Assembly (NCBI GenBank): GCA_947384955.1
Contig: CANDJC010000034.1
Location: 1 to 38,826, forward strand
DNA from: an uncultured Eubacterium sp.
GTDB taxonomy: Bacteria; Bacillota; Clostridia; Lachnospirales; Lachnospiraceae
Direction of reading: 5' to 3'
Length of the DNA: 38,826 bases
The translations under genes were made by a program, and so were the position numbers. Positions 8,105-16,693 of the stretch are shown piece after piece (the first letter of the stretch is position 1; the number at the start of each line of letters is the position of its first letter). The notes beneath the pieces are model-generated. The model saw nothing but the letters and a program-made list of their open reading frames with translations, had not been told where the DNA came from and searched no databases.

Positions 8105-9145
8105 ATGACCATGAAAACAGCGGTTATGACAAAACTGCAGCACGTTGAGATTCAGCAGAGAGAAGTTCCGCAGCCAAAAGCTGACGAAGTGCTGATTAAA
8201 ATTGAATATGTAGGAATCTGCGGCTCAGACCTTCATTATTATGAATCAGGCCGCATCGGGGACTTTATCGTAGAATACCCGTTTGTGTTAGGGCACGAAG
8301 CAGCCGGTACCGTTATTGAGGCAGGCAGCGGCGTGTCACATTTAAAGCCGGGCGACCGTGTTGCGTTAGAGCCGGGCAGAACCTGCGGCAAATGCGAATT
8401 CTGTAAGCAGGGAAAATACAATCTGTGCAGGGACGTAGAGTTTTTCGCAACGCCTCCGATTGACGGCGTATTTCAGGAATATGTCGTGCATGAAGCGGCT
8501 CTGTGCTTTAAGCTGCCTGAGAATGTCAGCTCGATGGAAGGCGCTTTAATCGAGCCGCTGGCAGTCGGCATGCATGCCGCGATGCAGGGAGGCGCACATC
8601 TCGGGCAGACCGCCGTTGTGACCGGGGCAGGCTGCATCGGGCTCGTTACGCTGCTGTCGTTAAAAGCGATGGGCGTATCACGCGTGATTGTAGCGGATAT
8701 TATGGAAAAGAGGCTGGAAAAAGCGCTGGAGCTCGGCGCGGATGCCGTTATCAACGGGAAAACGGAAGATACGGCGGCACGCATTATGGAACTGACAGAC
8801 GGCAGAGGCTTTGACCTGGGTATCGAAACGGCAGGCTCTGAAATTACGGCTTCCCAGCTGATTCAGGGTGCAAAGAAAGGCGCGACAGTCGTTTTTGTAG
8901 GCTACAGTGCATCCGGCGAAATGAAGCTTCCGGTATCGAAGGCGCTGGATAAAGAGCTGACATTTAAGACGGTCTTCCGTTACCGCAATATATATCCGAT
9001 GGCAATTGAAGCAGTGGCATCCGGAAAGATTGCCATTAAAGATATTGTGACAGATTCTTTCGAGCTGGACGATATTCAAAACGCTCTGGATTCCTGTGTG
9101 AAAAATAAAGCGGAAATTGTAAAAGGGGTTATCAAAGTCAGCTGA
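8105..9145 (+). CDS. Zinc-dependent sorbitol/xylitol-type dehydrogenase (MDR family)
   Basis: This 346-residue medium-chain dehydrogenase should interconvert a polyol and a ketose with NAD. Catalytic zinc ligands are visible as C39 (in GICGSD), H64 and E65 (GHE). The structural zinc site is C94, C97, C100 and C108. The Rossmann motif G-A-G-C-I-G lies in the middle of the protein. The GICGSDLHYY block is typical of L-iditol/xylitol dehydrogenases. A GAGGA site lies 7 bases before the ATG; a second ATG two codons later is an alternative start. Its place between GH115 and GH3 genes suggests a role in handling xylose- or uronate-derived products, but the substrate cannot be fixed from sequence. 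Confidence 0.9.
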   Translation: MTMKTAVMTKLQHVEIQQREVPQPKADEVLIKIEYVGICGSDLHYYESGRIGDFIVEYPFVLGHEAAGTVIEAGSGVSHLKPGDRVALEPGRTCGKCEFCKQGKYNLCRDVEFFATPPIDGVFQEYVVHEAALCFKLPENVSSMEGALIEPLAVGMHAAMQGGAHLGQTAVVTGAGCIGLVTLLSLKAMGVSRVIVADIMEKRLEKALELGADAVINGKTEDTAARIMELTDGRGFDLGIETAGSEITASQLIQGAKKGATVVFVGYSASGEMKLPVSKALDKELTFKTVFRYRNIYPMAIEAVASGKIAIKDIVTDSFELDDIQNALDSCVKNKAEIVKGVIKVS

Positions 9146-9191
9146 TGATTTGTCCGGTGAAACGCAGCTGAGAATTGCGAATGGATTTTTC

Positions 9192-9298
9192 ATGCAGCAG
9201 TGAAGGTATCTGAACGGTTACATGAAAAGAGACAGAAAGGGCAGATTTATGCAGCAGTGAAGGTATCTGAGCGGTTATATTATAAGAGACAGAAAGGG
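9192..9298. repeat. Tandem 50-base direct repeats upstream of the GH3 gene
   Basis: Copy 1 (9192-9241) and copy 2 (9249-9298) repeat with a 57-base period and differ mainly in one 10-base stretch. Each ends in AGAGACAGAAAGGG. In copy 2 the terminal AAAGGG is the ribosome site for the GH3 start at 9305, so the duplication has also copied that site. Confidence 0.88.
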
Positions 9299-9304
9299 TA
9301 GAAA

Positions 9305-11422
9305 ATGAGAGACAGAGAAAAAGCGAAGAAGCTGGCGCAGGAACTGGTCGGGCAGATGACAGAGGAAGAAATGGCGAGCCAGCTGCGGTTTGACGCACCG
9401 GCGATTGAGCGTCTGGGCATACCGGCTTATAACTGGTGGAACGAAGGGCTGCACGGAGTAGCCAGAGCCGGGACGGCAACGGTATTCCCGCAGGCAATCG
9501 GGCTTGCAGCGGCATGGGATGTGCAGCTGATGGAGGAGACAGGAGATATCATTGCCACGGAAGCGCGTGCAAAATACAATGCCGCCGTAAAGAGCGGGGA
9601 CCGTGACATTTACAAGGGACTGACCCTGTGGTCGCCGAATGTCAATATTTTCCGCGACCCAAGGTGGGGAAGAGGACATGAGACATACGGAGAAGACCCG
9701 GTACTGACCGCAAGGCTTGCGGTTTCCATGGTACGCGGGATGCAGGGAGACGGCGAATATTTAAAAACCGCTGCCTGTGCCAAGCATTTTGCCGTACATT
9801 CCGGCCCGGAAGCGCTGCGCCATTCCTTTAACGCCAAAGCATCCAAAAAAGATATGTATGAAACATACCTTCCGGCATTTGAAGCATGTGTGAAAGAAGC
9901 GGATGTGGAATCTGTCATGGGTGCTTATAACCGTACAAATGATGAACCGTGCTGTGCAAACGAAGAGCTGATGAACGAAATTCTGCGCGGCAAATGGGAG
10001 TTCCAGGGACATTATGTATCGGACTGCTGGGCTGTGCGCGATTTCCATGACCACCACGGAGTTACAAAGAACGGAGTAGAATCGTCTGCTATGGCCCTGA
10101 ATGCAGGGTGCGATTTAAACTGCGGATGTACGTATCTGTGTCTGAAAGAAGCACTGCACAGACATCTGATTCAGAAAGAAACGCTCAAAACCTCCGCAGT
10201 CCGTCTGTTTACTACCCGGTTTCTGCTCGGAATGTTTACGGAAACAGAATACGACAAAATTCCGTATGACTGCACAGCATCGCCGCAGCATCTGGCAGTG
10301 GCACAGCGGGCCGCGGAAGAGGGCATGGTGCTGCTGAAAAATAACGGCATTCTTCCATTAAATAAGACAGGTATCAAAACACTCGGCGTCATCGGCCCGA
10401 ATGCGGACAGCAGAAGCTCCTTAGACGGCAATTATCACGGCACGGCCTCGCGCTATGTCACAGCACTTGAGGGCATGCAGGACTATCTGGGAGAAGACGT
10501 CAGGGTGATGTATTCGAAAGGGTGCCATCTGTACCGCAAAAACGAAGAACTGCTTGCACAGGAAAATGACCGTATCAGCGAGGCGCTTGCCGTGGCGGAA
10601 TGCAGCGATGTGATACTGCTCTGCCTCGGACTGGATGAAACGCTCGAAGGCGAAGAAGGCGATACCGGAAATGCATATTCTTCCGGGGATAAAAAAGACT
10701 TAGACCTCCCGAAGAGCCAGAGAGATTTAATGCGGGCTGTATTACAAACAGGAAAGCCTGTCATTGCCTGTATTTTCTCCGGAAGCGCGCTGGATTTATC
10801 CCTGCTGGAGGAGCAGGCGGCAGCTGTCGTACAGGCGTGGTATCCGGGAGCACAGGGCGGCAGGGCGCTGGCACGCATTCTCTTTGGCGAAGTATCGCCG
10901 TGCGGAAAGCTTCCGGTGACCTTTTATAAAAATTTAAACGCGCTGCCTGATTTTGAAGACTATTCGATGGAAGGCAGAACCTACCGTTACCTGAAAGAAG
11001 AACCGCTGTATCCGTTTGGATACGGGCTTACCTACGGCGATATCCGGGTAAGCGGGGTACAGGCAGAAGGAGGTATTGAACATGCGGCAGAAAGCGGAAT
11101 CAGGCTGCATGTAACAGTTAAAAACGAGGGAAGCCGCAGTACAAAAGATGTGATACAGGTGTATATCCATAGCGAGGACTCTGAATTCGCGCCGCCGAAT
11201 CCGGTGCTGTGCAGCTTTTTGAAAATAGAGGCTGATGCCGGAGAAGAAAAAACGGTGATGCTGGAGGTTCCGAAGGAAGCGTTTACAGTTGTGAATGAGG
11301 AAGGAGAGCGGATTGTGGATGCGCATGCATTTACGCTGTATGCCGGAACATCCGCACCGGATGCAAGGAGCAGGGAGCTTTTAGGGAAAGAGCCGGTAAG
11401 GCTGCAGATGACTCTGGAATAA
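9305..11422 (+). CDS. Glycoside hydrolase family 3, beta-xylosidase-like
   Basis: This 705-residue enzyme has no signal peptide and presumably cleaves imported xylo-oligosaccharides in the cytoplasm. The N-terminal block YNWWNEGLHGVAR with ATVFPQAIGLAA is characteristic of the xylosidase branch of GH3. KHF at 160-162 and D240 in Y-V-S-D-C-W mark the substrate pocket and the likely nucleophile. The alpha/beta sandwich domain (around NNGILPLNK and GVIGPNADS) and a C-terminal fibronectin-III-like domain follow, so all three usual domains are present at normal length. It is the last gene of the xylan operon and is followed by a hairpin. Beta-glucosidase activity cannot be excluded. Confidence 0.93.
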   Translation: MRDREKAKKLAQELVGQMTEEEMASQLRFDAPAIERLGIPAYNWWNEGLHGVARAGTATVFPQAIGLAAAWDVQLMEETGDIIATEARAKYNAAVKSGDRDIYKGLTLWSPNVNIFRDPRWGRGHETYGEDPVLTARLAVSMVRGMQGDGEYLKTAACAKHFAVHSGPEALRHSFNAKASKKDMYETYLPAFEACVKEADVESVMGAYNRTNDEPCCANEELMNEILRGKWEFQGHYVSDCWAVRDFHDHHGVTKNGVESSAMALNAGCDLNCGCTYLCLKEALHRHLIQKETLKTSAVRLFTTRFLLGMFTETEYDKIPYDCTASPQHLAVAQRAAEEGMVLLKNNGILPLNKTGIKTLGVIGPNADSRSSLDGNYHGTASRYVTALEGMQDYLGEDVRVMYSKGCHLYRKNEELLAQENDRISEALAVAECSDVILLCLGLDETLEGEEGDTGNAYSSGDKKDLDLPKSQRDLMRAVLQTGKPVIACIFSGSALDLSLLEEQAAAVVQAWYPGAQGGRALARILFGEVSPCGKLPVTFYKNLNALPDFEDYSMEGRTYRYLKEEPLYPFGYGLTYGDIRVSGVQAEGGIEHAAESGIRLHVTVKNEGSRSTKDVIQVYIHSEDSEFAPPNPVLCSFLKIEADAGEEKTVMLEVPKEAFTVVNEEGERIVDAHAFTLYAGTSAPDARSRELLGKEPVRLQMTLE

Positions 11423-11431
11423 AATGAAGAA

Positions 11432-11466
11432 AATCCCCCTGTCAGTTACAGGCTGGCAGGGGGATT
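11432..11466. terminator. Bidirectional terminator between convergent operons
   Basis: AATCCCCCTG(T)CAG at 11432-11445 pairs with 11453-11466 around a 7-base loop, with one T-G pair. Read on the minus strand it is followed by TTTTCTTCATTTT, a good T-tract. On the plus strand the tail is weaker. It lies between the GH3 stop (11422) and the stop of the minus-strand gene (11493). Confidence 0.8.
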
Positions 11467-11492
11467 AAGCTTTGCATGAAATATTTCCCAAT

Positions 11493-11864
11493 TCAGCAGA
11501 TATATTCTAATTTTAAATCAAAATACTTATCCTGAGTGCGGTAAAATCCAAATGTCATGTCAAACGGGCACAGCCTGCTTCCAAGGTAAAGATTTTCACC
11601 GTCCCAGTGTGCGTATCCGGTTATAAAAGCAGACACTTCCAGTGTGCCGCAGATATGTTCGGATTCTTCATCCTGATGTACGCTGTAGTCTGTTACGCGA
11701 AGGCTGTCTATATTGTCCAGGTCAGCACAAACTGCTTCCTCGTCAAAAATATTCCACAAATCGGATTCATCCAGCTGCCAGACACATTCAAGCGTATATT
11801 CTGTAATCTGCTCAAAAAATTTGCTGCTTAGAATATTTAATATTATATTTTTGTTATATTTCAT
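11493..11864 (-). CDS. Hypothetical acidic protein (123 aa) downstream of the ATPase-TOPRIM pair
   Basis: I do not recognise this protein. It is 123 residues and strongly acidic, with an N-terminal Lys/Asn-rich hydrophobic stretch and a C-terminal half that looks like alternating beta strands (EVSAFITGYAHWD, MTFGFYRTQDKYFDLKLEY). A GAGGA ribosome site precedes the ATG. It starts 32 bases after the stop of the DUF4435 gene on the same strand, with no terminator between, and the bidirectional hairpin lies just beyond its stop. It is therefore probably the third gene of that transcript. It could be an accessory defence component or an unrelated passenger. Confidence 0.65.
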   Translation of the reverse strand: MKYNKNIILNILSSKFFEQITEYTLECVWQLDESDLWNIFDEEAVCADLDNIDSLRVTDYSVHQDEESEHICGTLEVSAFITGYAHWDGENLYLGSRLCPFDMTFGFYRTQDKYFDLKLEYIC

Positions 11865-11896
11865 ATAAGATATTCCTCATATTTTCTATTACCTGA

Positions 11897-12727
11897 TTAT
11901 GAAATAGTCCGCTGGCCGCTGCTTTCTAAAAAGGTTAGATGTTTCTGCTGCTGATAAGATAGAATGCTCTGAAACAGATTTGTTTTTGCAAAATCATCTT
12001 TCCGATGGCTGACGAGCAGAACATTTCGGACACCGGTTTCGCTCATATCTGTTTTTCCATTTTTCGAAAGGCGTCCGAGGAAGGTGCAGATGTCATGTCC
12101 GTTTGTGATTTCCCATAGGTCTGTGTCGTCTAGTGATTCTGCTTCCTGTCTGCAGCTGTCGTATGTTTCGGATTTGCCGGCTCTTTGGAATAATGCTCTG
12201 TCATCTAAAGATTCATTCGAAAAATCCACCAAATCTCCAAAATTTACTTTGCGAAAATTTATTTTCAGTGATTCTTTTTCATTTTTTCTTCTTAAAATAC
12301 TGTATGAAGAGAGCTGGCGCATTGCATTTGCGATAAAAGCGTTACACGGAATGGTTCCCTTATAGTAAATGTGAAAAAAACTTTCAGCAACGGCAGGTTC
12401 TGAGAGCATCATCATTTCCAGGCAGCAGTGATCATATAAAAATATCCGTTCAGGCAGAGAGCTTTCATCAGCATAATCTTTGTCACGGATACCGATTACA
12501 TTATCCGATAGAGCAGCATCTTCTGCAATAAGTTCCATCAGACCGGATTTTCCGGCAAAAGATTCCAGACAGATGACATTGTCCTGAAACATTTTATTTG
12601 TAAATAATGCGTCATCGGAACCTTCTACAAGGATAAAACACTTTTCATCATAAATATCTGCTGCGCGTTCCATGCGTATTTCGGCAAGGATGTCTTCTTT
12701 GGTTCTATTTTCTCTGATTGAGTCCAT
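11897..12727 (-). CDS. ariB: DUF4435 / TOPRIM-like protein, AriB-like effector of a PARIS-type system
   Basis: In this 276-residue protein, F-I-L-V-E-G-S-D-D (E35, D38, D39) and G-I-R-D-K-D-Y (D82, D84) match the E...DxD metal-binding pattern of a TOPRIM nuclease fold, as in DUF4435 proteins. In characterised PARIS systems AriB is held by the AriA ATPase, is released when phage anti-restriction proteins are sensed, and cleaves host tRNA-Lys, stopping phage growth. Its ATG lies inside the 3' end of the ATPase gene (23-base overlap), implying tight coupling. Length and gene order fit ariA-ariB. Other ATPase-TOPRIM pairs exist, so the system name is inferred from domain pairing rather than alignment. 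Confidence 0.75.
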   Translation of the reverse strand: MDSIRENRTKEDILAEIRMERAADIYDEKCFILVEGSDDALFTNKMFQDNVICLESFAGKSGLMELIAEDAALSDNVIGIRDKDYADESSLPERIFLYDHCCLEMMMLSEPAVAESFFHIYYKGTIPCNAFIANAMRQLSSYSILRRKNEKESLKINFRKVNFGDLVDFSNESLDDRALFQRAGKSETYDSCRQEAESLDDTDLWEITNGHDICTFLGRLSKNGKTDMSETGVRNVLLVSHRKDDFAKTNLFQSILSYQQQKHLTFLESSGQRTIS

Positions 12728-13901
12728 TCTTATACAATTCTCCTAAGTCTATCTGGATGTTTCTGTTTCCGTTTATAATCTGTGGCGAGTGTGTGGCAAT
12801 GATGATAGTCAGATTCCGTAATAATGCGATTTTTCTTAAATCATCGATAAACATTCTCTGCCATGCAATATGCAGAGATATTTCCGGCTCGTCAACTAAC
12901 AAAATACCGCCGTCTGTATTTTCAAACAGCAGATTATAAAATAAGATAAGAATTTCTTTTTCACCAGAGGAAAGCCTGGACAGGGGAATCGGCTGTCCGG
13001 TCATTTCGTCTGTCACCATTGTATCCGGTATCTTTGTAATAACCAGCTTTTTAAATTGAAACCTCCGGCTGACGATATCCTGAAATAACTCCATTTTGTT
13101 TAAGATGTCTTCAAATTCCTGATATTTGGTGTTAAAATCATCAAAGTATACTTTTAATGCACGTGCATCTTTTGCCTGAAAGGTCATGTCTTTTAATTCC
13201 CGAATGCGGGTAAATCCATTTTTATGTAACTTTTGAACCCGTTCATGCATGAGATTCAGATTTTTATAGAAATCTTCTTCTGAAATTCCGGTTTTTTGTG
13301 AAAACAGGCGTTCAGGAAATGTACTGTCTAATTCATTTGATGTCTGTGAGTAACTTCTTTCTGCTTCCTTCATGCATTCTTCCAGCTTTTCAGGGATTTC
13401 CATAACAGATTCCACTAAAACCTTTTTGATTCTTTTGATATCAGCATGTTTCACAATGCGCTGGACGGAGTTCACGACTACCCGGTGCTCGCTGATAAAA
13501 AAGACATCTCCAAATAAATTTTTCATTATGTTTAAAGTTTCTGTGTATGTTTCTTTCTCAGCAGCGAACTGCCTTTTTTCTTTCAGACGCAGGAGAGGTT
13601 CTGTCCCGCGGCTGAAATAATTGAAATTTTTTAAGGAAATGTGTCTTTCATTGCATGTAATCCCATCATCTTCTGATGCGATTGTGAATGTACCAGGGGC
13701 ATTTTCAGCGCGGATTTCAATTTTATCATAGACGGTTTCAAAAAAGATGCTCAGGTCACTGTTTCCAATTGCGTGAATAAAACGGATAATGGTAGATTTG
13801 CCAAATCCATTTGGCCCGGTTAAAATAGTAATCTGATTTTCTTTTATATGAAAATGGTAATCAAAATGTCCGAAAAGTTTCCAAATACTGATTTCAAACA
13901 T
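12705..13901 (-). CDS. ariA: AAA (ABC/SMC-like) ATPase, AriA-like sensor of a PARIS-type system
   Basis: This 398-residue ATPase has Walker A at G29-P-N-G-F-G-K35-S-T, a signature motif at about 310-315 (LSSGEKE), Walker B with catalytic Glu at about 333-338 (ILLVDEPE), and the switch histidine near 371 (IATHSP). A central helical region carries charged coiled-coil-like segments. This is the AAA_15/AAA_21 arrangement seen in OLD-family and AriA proteins. There is no fused TOPRIM domain; that is supplied by the overlapping downstream gene. A ribosome site GAAGGGA precedes the ATG. The gene follows the ABC-2 permease by 61 bases on the same strand, so it may share that transcript or use its own promoter there. 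Confidence 0.82.
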   Translation of the reverse strand: MFEISIWKLFGHFDYHFHIKENQITILTGPNGFGKSTIIRFIHAIGNSDLSIFFETVYDKIEIRAENAPGTFTIASEDDGITCNERHISLKNFNYFSRGTEPLLRLKEKRQFAAEKETYTETLNIMKNLFGDVFFISEHRVVVNSVQRIVKHADIKRIKKVLVESVMEIPEKLEECMKEAERSYSQTSNELDSTFPERLFSQKTGISEEDFYKNLNLMHERVQKLHKNGFTRIRELKDMTFQAKDARALKVYFDDFNTKYQEFEDILNKMELFQDIVSRRFQFKKLVITKIPDTMVTDEMTGQPIPLSRLSSGEKEILILFYNLLFENTDGGILLVDEPEISLHIAWQRMFIDDLRKIALLRNLTIIIATHSPQIINGNRNIQIDLGELYKNGLNQRK

Positions 13902-13962
13902 GAATATAAGTCCCTTCTCTACAAAATCATCTTTTATAATTGTATCGATTGTATCATATTTT
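13902..13962 (-). promoter_or_regulatory. Short gap with possible promoter for the ATPase-TOPRIM pair
   Basis: This AT-rich 61-base gap contains ATTGTATC twice (13939-13946 and 13948-13955). On the minus strand these read as overlapping GATACAAT boxes, each a plausible -10. TATAAA also lies on that strand close by. No good -35 and no terminator for the upstream permease gene is visible. Confidence 0.35.
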
Positions 13963-14643
13963 TCATTCTGCTTCCATTATTTTTTTCTTAAAAATATACC
14001 ATATGCCAGCCAGTGCAAGGATGCCCGCAGCAAGTATCATCCACACAGTTTCTTCGTAAGTCTCCGTAGAAGCTACTGCAATCTGACGGATATAAATAAA
14101 AAGCACAGAGCTGACAATCGTAACCGGAACAGATTTTTTCCACATTCCAGCCACAAAAGTCCATAAACCAAGAATACAAAACATAATGGCAGTCGTAAAC
14201 GCTCTGGATATCATGTAGCGGAAGGTAGAAATCTGAAAATCTCCTTCGACCCAGTTATACATTTTATCCGCGTAAACGAGAAAAGAGCCGCAGACGGCAT
14301 ATTCGGCTATTATCATAACAGCGACAAGAACTGTAATTAAAAGCAGCTTTGCAAGGATGAGCTTTTGCCGGTTTATCGGATAAGCAAACATAATCCATAT
14401 CGTTTTGCTGTTGTATTCGCTGATGATAACAGAAGCATTCAGAACCGAGAACAGAATAATAAACACAAACGCAGACACCATTTCTATGACACGGAATGTT
14501 TCTGCAAACGTATGTGTTTTTCCGGATGAATCATGTACCGAGACAGCCATAAAAAACATGCTCATTATGACAGTTATTACGAAAATAAGCAGATAATTTT
14601 GAAAGTGCGTTTTTTTCAGTTCCAGTTTCATTAAATGCAGCAT
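13963..14643 (-). CDS. ABC-2 type permease (BcrB / lantibiotic-immunity type)
   Basis: This 226-residue membrane protein has about six hydrophobic segments, beginning at residue 17 (YLLIFVITVIMSMFFMAV) and ending near 217. The N-terminal LMKLELKK and the EYNSKTIWIMFAYPINR segment are typical of ABC-2 permeases of the bacitracin/lantibiotic export group. It starts 3 bases after the ATPase gene stop, so the two form one exporter. The arrangement with a two-component system upstream suggests inducible removal of, or immunity to, a cell-wall-active peptide. The substrate is unknown. Confidence 0.85.
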   Translation of the reverse strand: MLHLMKLELKKTHFQNYLLIFVITVIMSMFFMAVSVHDSSGKTHTFAETFRVIEMVSAFVFIILFSVLNASVIISEYNSKTIWIMFAYPINRQKLILAKLLLITVLVAVMIIAEYAVCGSFLVYADKMYNWVEGDFQISTFRYMISRAFTTAIMFCILGLWTFVAGMWKKSVPVTIVSSVLFIYIRQIAVASTETYEETVWMILAAGILALAGIWYIFKKKIMEAE

Positions 14644-14646
14644 GTG

Positions 14647-15561
14647 TTAAATCTCCTTTTCAATAACATCGAAAAAATAGTTTTCCAGTGAGTTTTGCTT
14701 TTTGCCGATACTGATAATACCGGCCCCGTTTTGAACAAGCATGCCGCAGAGCTTCGGTACCGGGATGTGAAGGTCGTAAATTTCGAGCAGCGTTTCAGAC
14801 AGGACCTTAAAATCCGTAATGCCAAATACCTGCTCTAACAGATAACCGGCGCGGCTGCTGTCTTCGGTTTCCAGCTTTATATAATCAGCCTGGCATTTAC
14901 AGATATCAGACATGGAGATTTCCTGCAAAAGCCTGCCTTTTTGAATGATGCCGACGGTGTCTGCAATCTGCTCGACTTCGGATAAAATATGGCTGGAAAT
15001 AAAAACCGTCGTCCCGTATTCCCTGTTCAGTCTGTGAAAAAGCGTCCGCATCTGACGGATTCCTTCCGGGTCAAGCGCATTGACAGGCTCATCCAGAATC
15101 AGAAGCTCCGGCTTTGCAAGAATTGCCCGTGCTATGGCGAGCCGCTGCTTCATGCCCATGGAATAATGCGAAACATGCCTGTCGGCGCAGTCCTGCAAAC
15201 CAGTCATCTGCAGCACCTCGTCAATCCGCTCTTTATTGTGATAGCCCATATACCCGCAGTGAAGCTCCAGATTCTGCCGCCCTGTGATTTTTTCATAAAA
15301 ACAGGGACTCTCAATCATAGAGCCAATGCGCTTGTAACTCTCATAATTTCGCTCGCTCATTTTTTCACCGAAAATATAAATTTCCCCGGAATCCGGCAAG
15401 GTAAGATACAAAAGCATTTTCATAACCGTACTCTTGCCCGCACCGTTTGGACCGGTAAATCCATAGATTTCTCCTCTGCGGACGTGGATGCTGACGGCAT
15501 CTGTCACAGTCTTTCCTTTGAAGGACTTCACCAGGTTTCTTGTTTCTATTATATAATCCAT
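14647..15561 (-). CDS. ABC transporter ATP-binding protein (BcrA-like)
   Basis: This 304-residue ATPase starts at the ATG at 15561, which has GGAGG 9 bases upstream. An in-frame ATG 8 codons earlier has no such site. Walker A is G-P-N-G-A-G-K-S-T near residue 37, followed by the signature SMGMKQRLAIARA, Walker B LLILDEP and H-loop ISSHIL. A C-terminal regulatory extension of about 90 residues is typical of BcrA-type drug/peptide exporters. It drives the adjacent ABC-2 permease. The 157-base gap to the kinase gene holds a GC-rich hairpin (GCCCGGCAGCGCGGG on the minus strand), which may give the exporter separate control. Confidence 0.92.
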   Translation of the reverse strand: MDYIIETRNLVKSFKGKTVTDAVSIHVRRGEIYGFTGPNGAGKSTVMKMLLYLTLPDSGEIYIFGEKMSERNYESYKRIGSMIESPCFYEKITGRQNLELHCGYMGYHNKERIDEVLQMTGLQDCADRHVSHYSMGMKQRLAIARAILAKPELLILDEPVNALDPEGIRQMRTLFHRLNREYGTTVFISSHILSEVEQIADTVGIIQKGRLLQEISMSDICKCQADYIKLETEDSSRAGYLLEQVFGITDFKVLSETLLEIYDLHIPVPKLCGMLVQNGAGIISIGKKQNSLENYFFDVIEKEI

Positions 15562-15718
15562 ATTTGTATTCCTCCGTTTAAACATTAAGCCATAAAACGG
15601 GCCTTCCCGCGCTGCCGGGCATCTGAGGCTGAAATTAATATTTTGCTAAAAACGCCTCTGCTTATACATAGAATACCGTAAAGATTTCGCTTTTTCCTCT
15701 CATGATTCTAACTTTTTT

Positions 15719-16636
15719 CTAACATTTTAAAACCAGTGTAAATACCGTTTTTACGCCAGGCTGGCTTGTAAAGCGGATATCTGCCTGTATCTGCTGTGCC
15801 AGCTTTTTTGCAATCGCAAGCCCGAACCCGCTTCCTGAGCTCCTGCGTCCGGCGGTGTAATTTCTGGAAAAAATCAGTTCCTGGTCCTTCGGTGCGATAC
15901 CCGGCCCGTGGTCTTCTATTTCAATCCGCACATTTTCAGAAGTGCTTAAAAGACGGATGCCGATATATTTCCCGAAACCGCCGTGCTTTACTGCATTATC
16001 TATTAAATTTTTCAAAATACGCTTTGCCGCCTGTGCATCGGTACGGACAAAAACCGGAGCAGAGCCGGTTTCAATCTGTACCTCGTACTGTTCCTGCTCG
16101 AGAATGTCATAGTAATCCAGCAGGACTTCATGGCACAGCTGTGTGATATCTGTATTTTGAACATCCAGCTGCATATCCCCGGATTCAATTTTAGACAGCG
16201 TAAAATATGCATTGACTGCCGTTACCAGTTCCTGTGTCTTTGCATCTGCTTTCTCAGCCATTTGACAAAGCTCTGGTGAAACCGGCTCTTTTCTGGTTTC
16301 ATACCTGAGCAGCTCCAGACAGCCTTTTAATACGGTAAGCGGAGTGCGAAGGTCATGAGAAATATTGGCAAGTGTCTGGGTCATAGACTGTCTGGCACGT
16401 TCAAAATCTGCTCTCTGCGCATAAAAGACATCCAATAGGCGGTTTAACTCTGCGGACAGTTCCTGTATGCCGGGGGTTTCAGAAGGAATTAAAATCTGGC
16501 CTCTGGATGTGTCGGAAATGCTGGAAATCCGGTTTTTGATATATAGGAGCTCTTGCTGCAGGCGGTGATTCTGGGAGCGCTGGTAAAGGTATAGAGTGAA
16601 AAAAAGCAGTGAGAGGGCTGAGGTTAGTATTGTCAT
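15719..16636 (-). CDS. Sensor histidine kinase
   Basis: From the ATG at 16636 (GGAG about 8 bases upstream) the protein has 305 residues. An in-frame start at 16732 would take the N-terminus from the inverted-repeat element and is rejected. One hydrophobic segment (LTSALSLLFFTLYLY) sits at the very N-terminus and there is no extracellular loop, so this is an intramembrane-sensing type. The H-box is ANISHDLRTPLTVLKG, the N-box LIDNAVKHGG, and the G-boxes EDHGPGIA and GSGFGLAIAKK. Such kinases usually pair with peptide-exporting ABC systems. Its partner regulator is upstream on the same strand but separated by 1.58 kb of non-coding DNA. Confidence 0.9.
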   Translation of the reverse strand: MTILTSALSLLFFTLYLYQRSQNHRLQQELLYIKNRISSISDTSRGQILIPSETPGIQELSAELNRLLDVFYAQRADFERARQSMTQTLANISHDLRTPLTVLKGCLELLRYETRKEPVSPELCQMAEKADAKTQELVTAVNAYFTLSKIESGDMQLDVQNTDITQLCHEVLLDYYDILEQEQYEVQIETGSAPVFVRTDAQAAKRILKNLIDNAVKHGGFGKYIGIRLLSTSENVRIEIEDHGPGIAPKDQELIFSRNYTAGRRSSGSGFGLAIAKKLAQQIQADIRFTSQPGVKTVFTLVLKC

Positions 16637-16693
16637 TTTATTTTCTCCATAAATGAAAGGGGTGGATGGGGGATTAGTTTCCTTCGGGACGCC

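Noticed and set aside
7300..8112. 270-codon minus-strand frame antisense to GH115
   Set aside because: It is rich in Phe, Cys and Arg as expected for an antisense shadow, and GH115 coding is unambiguous.
11897..13901. Gabija or single-chain OLD nuclease
   Set aside because: The TOPRIM-like domain is a separate DUF4435 gene and no UvrD-like helicase gene is adjacent.
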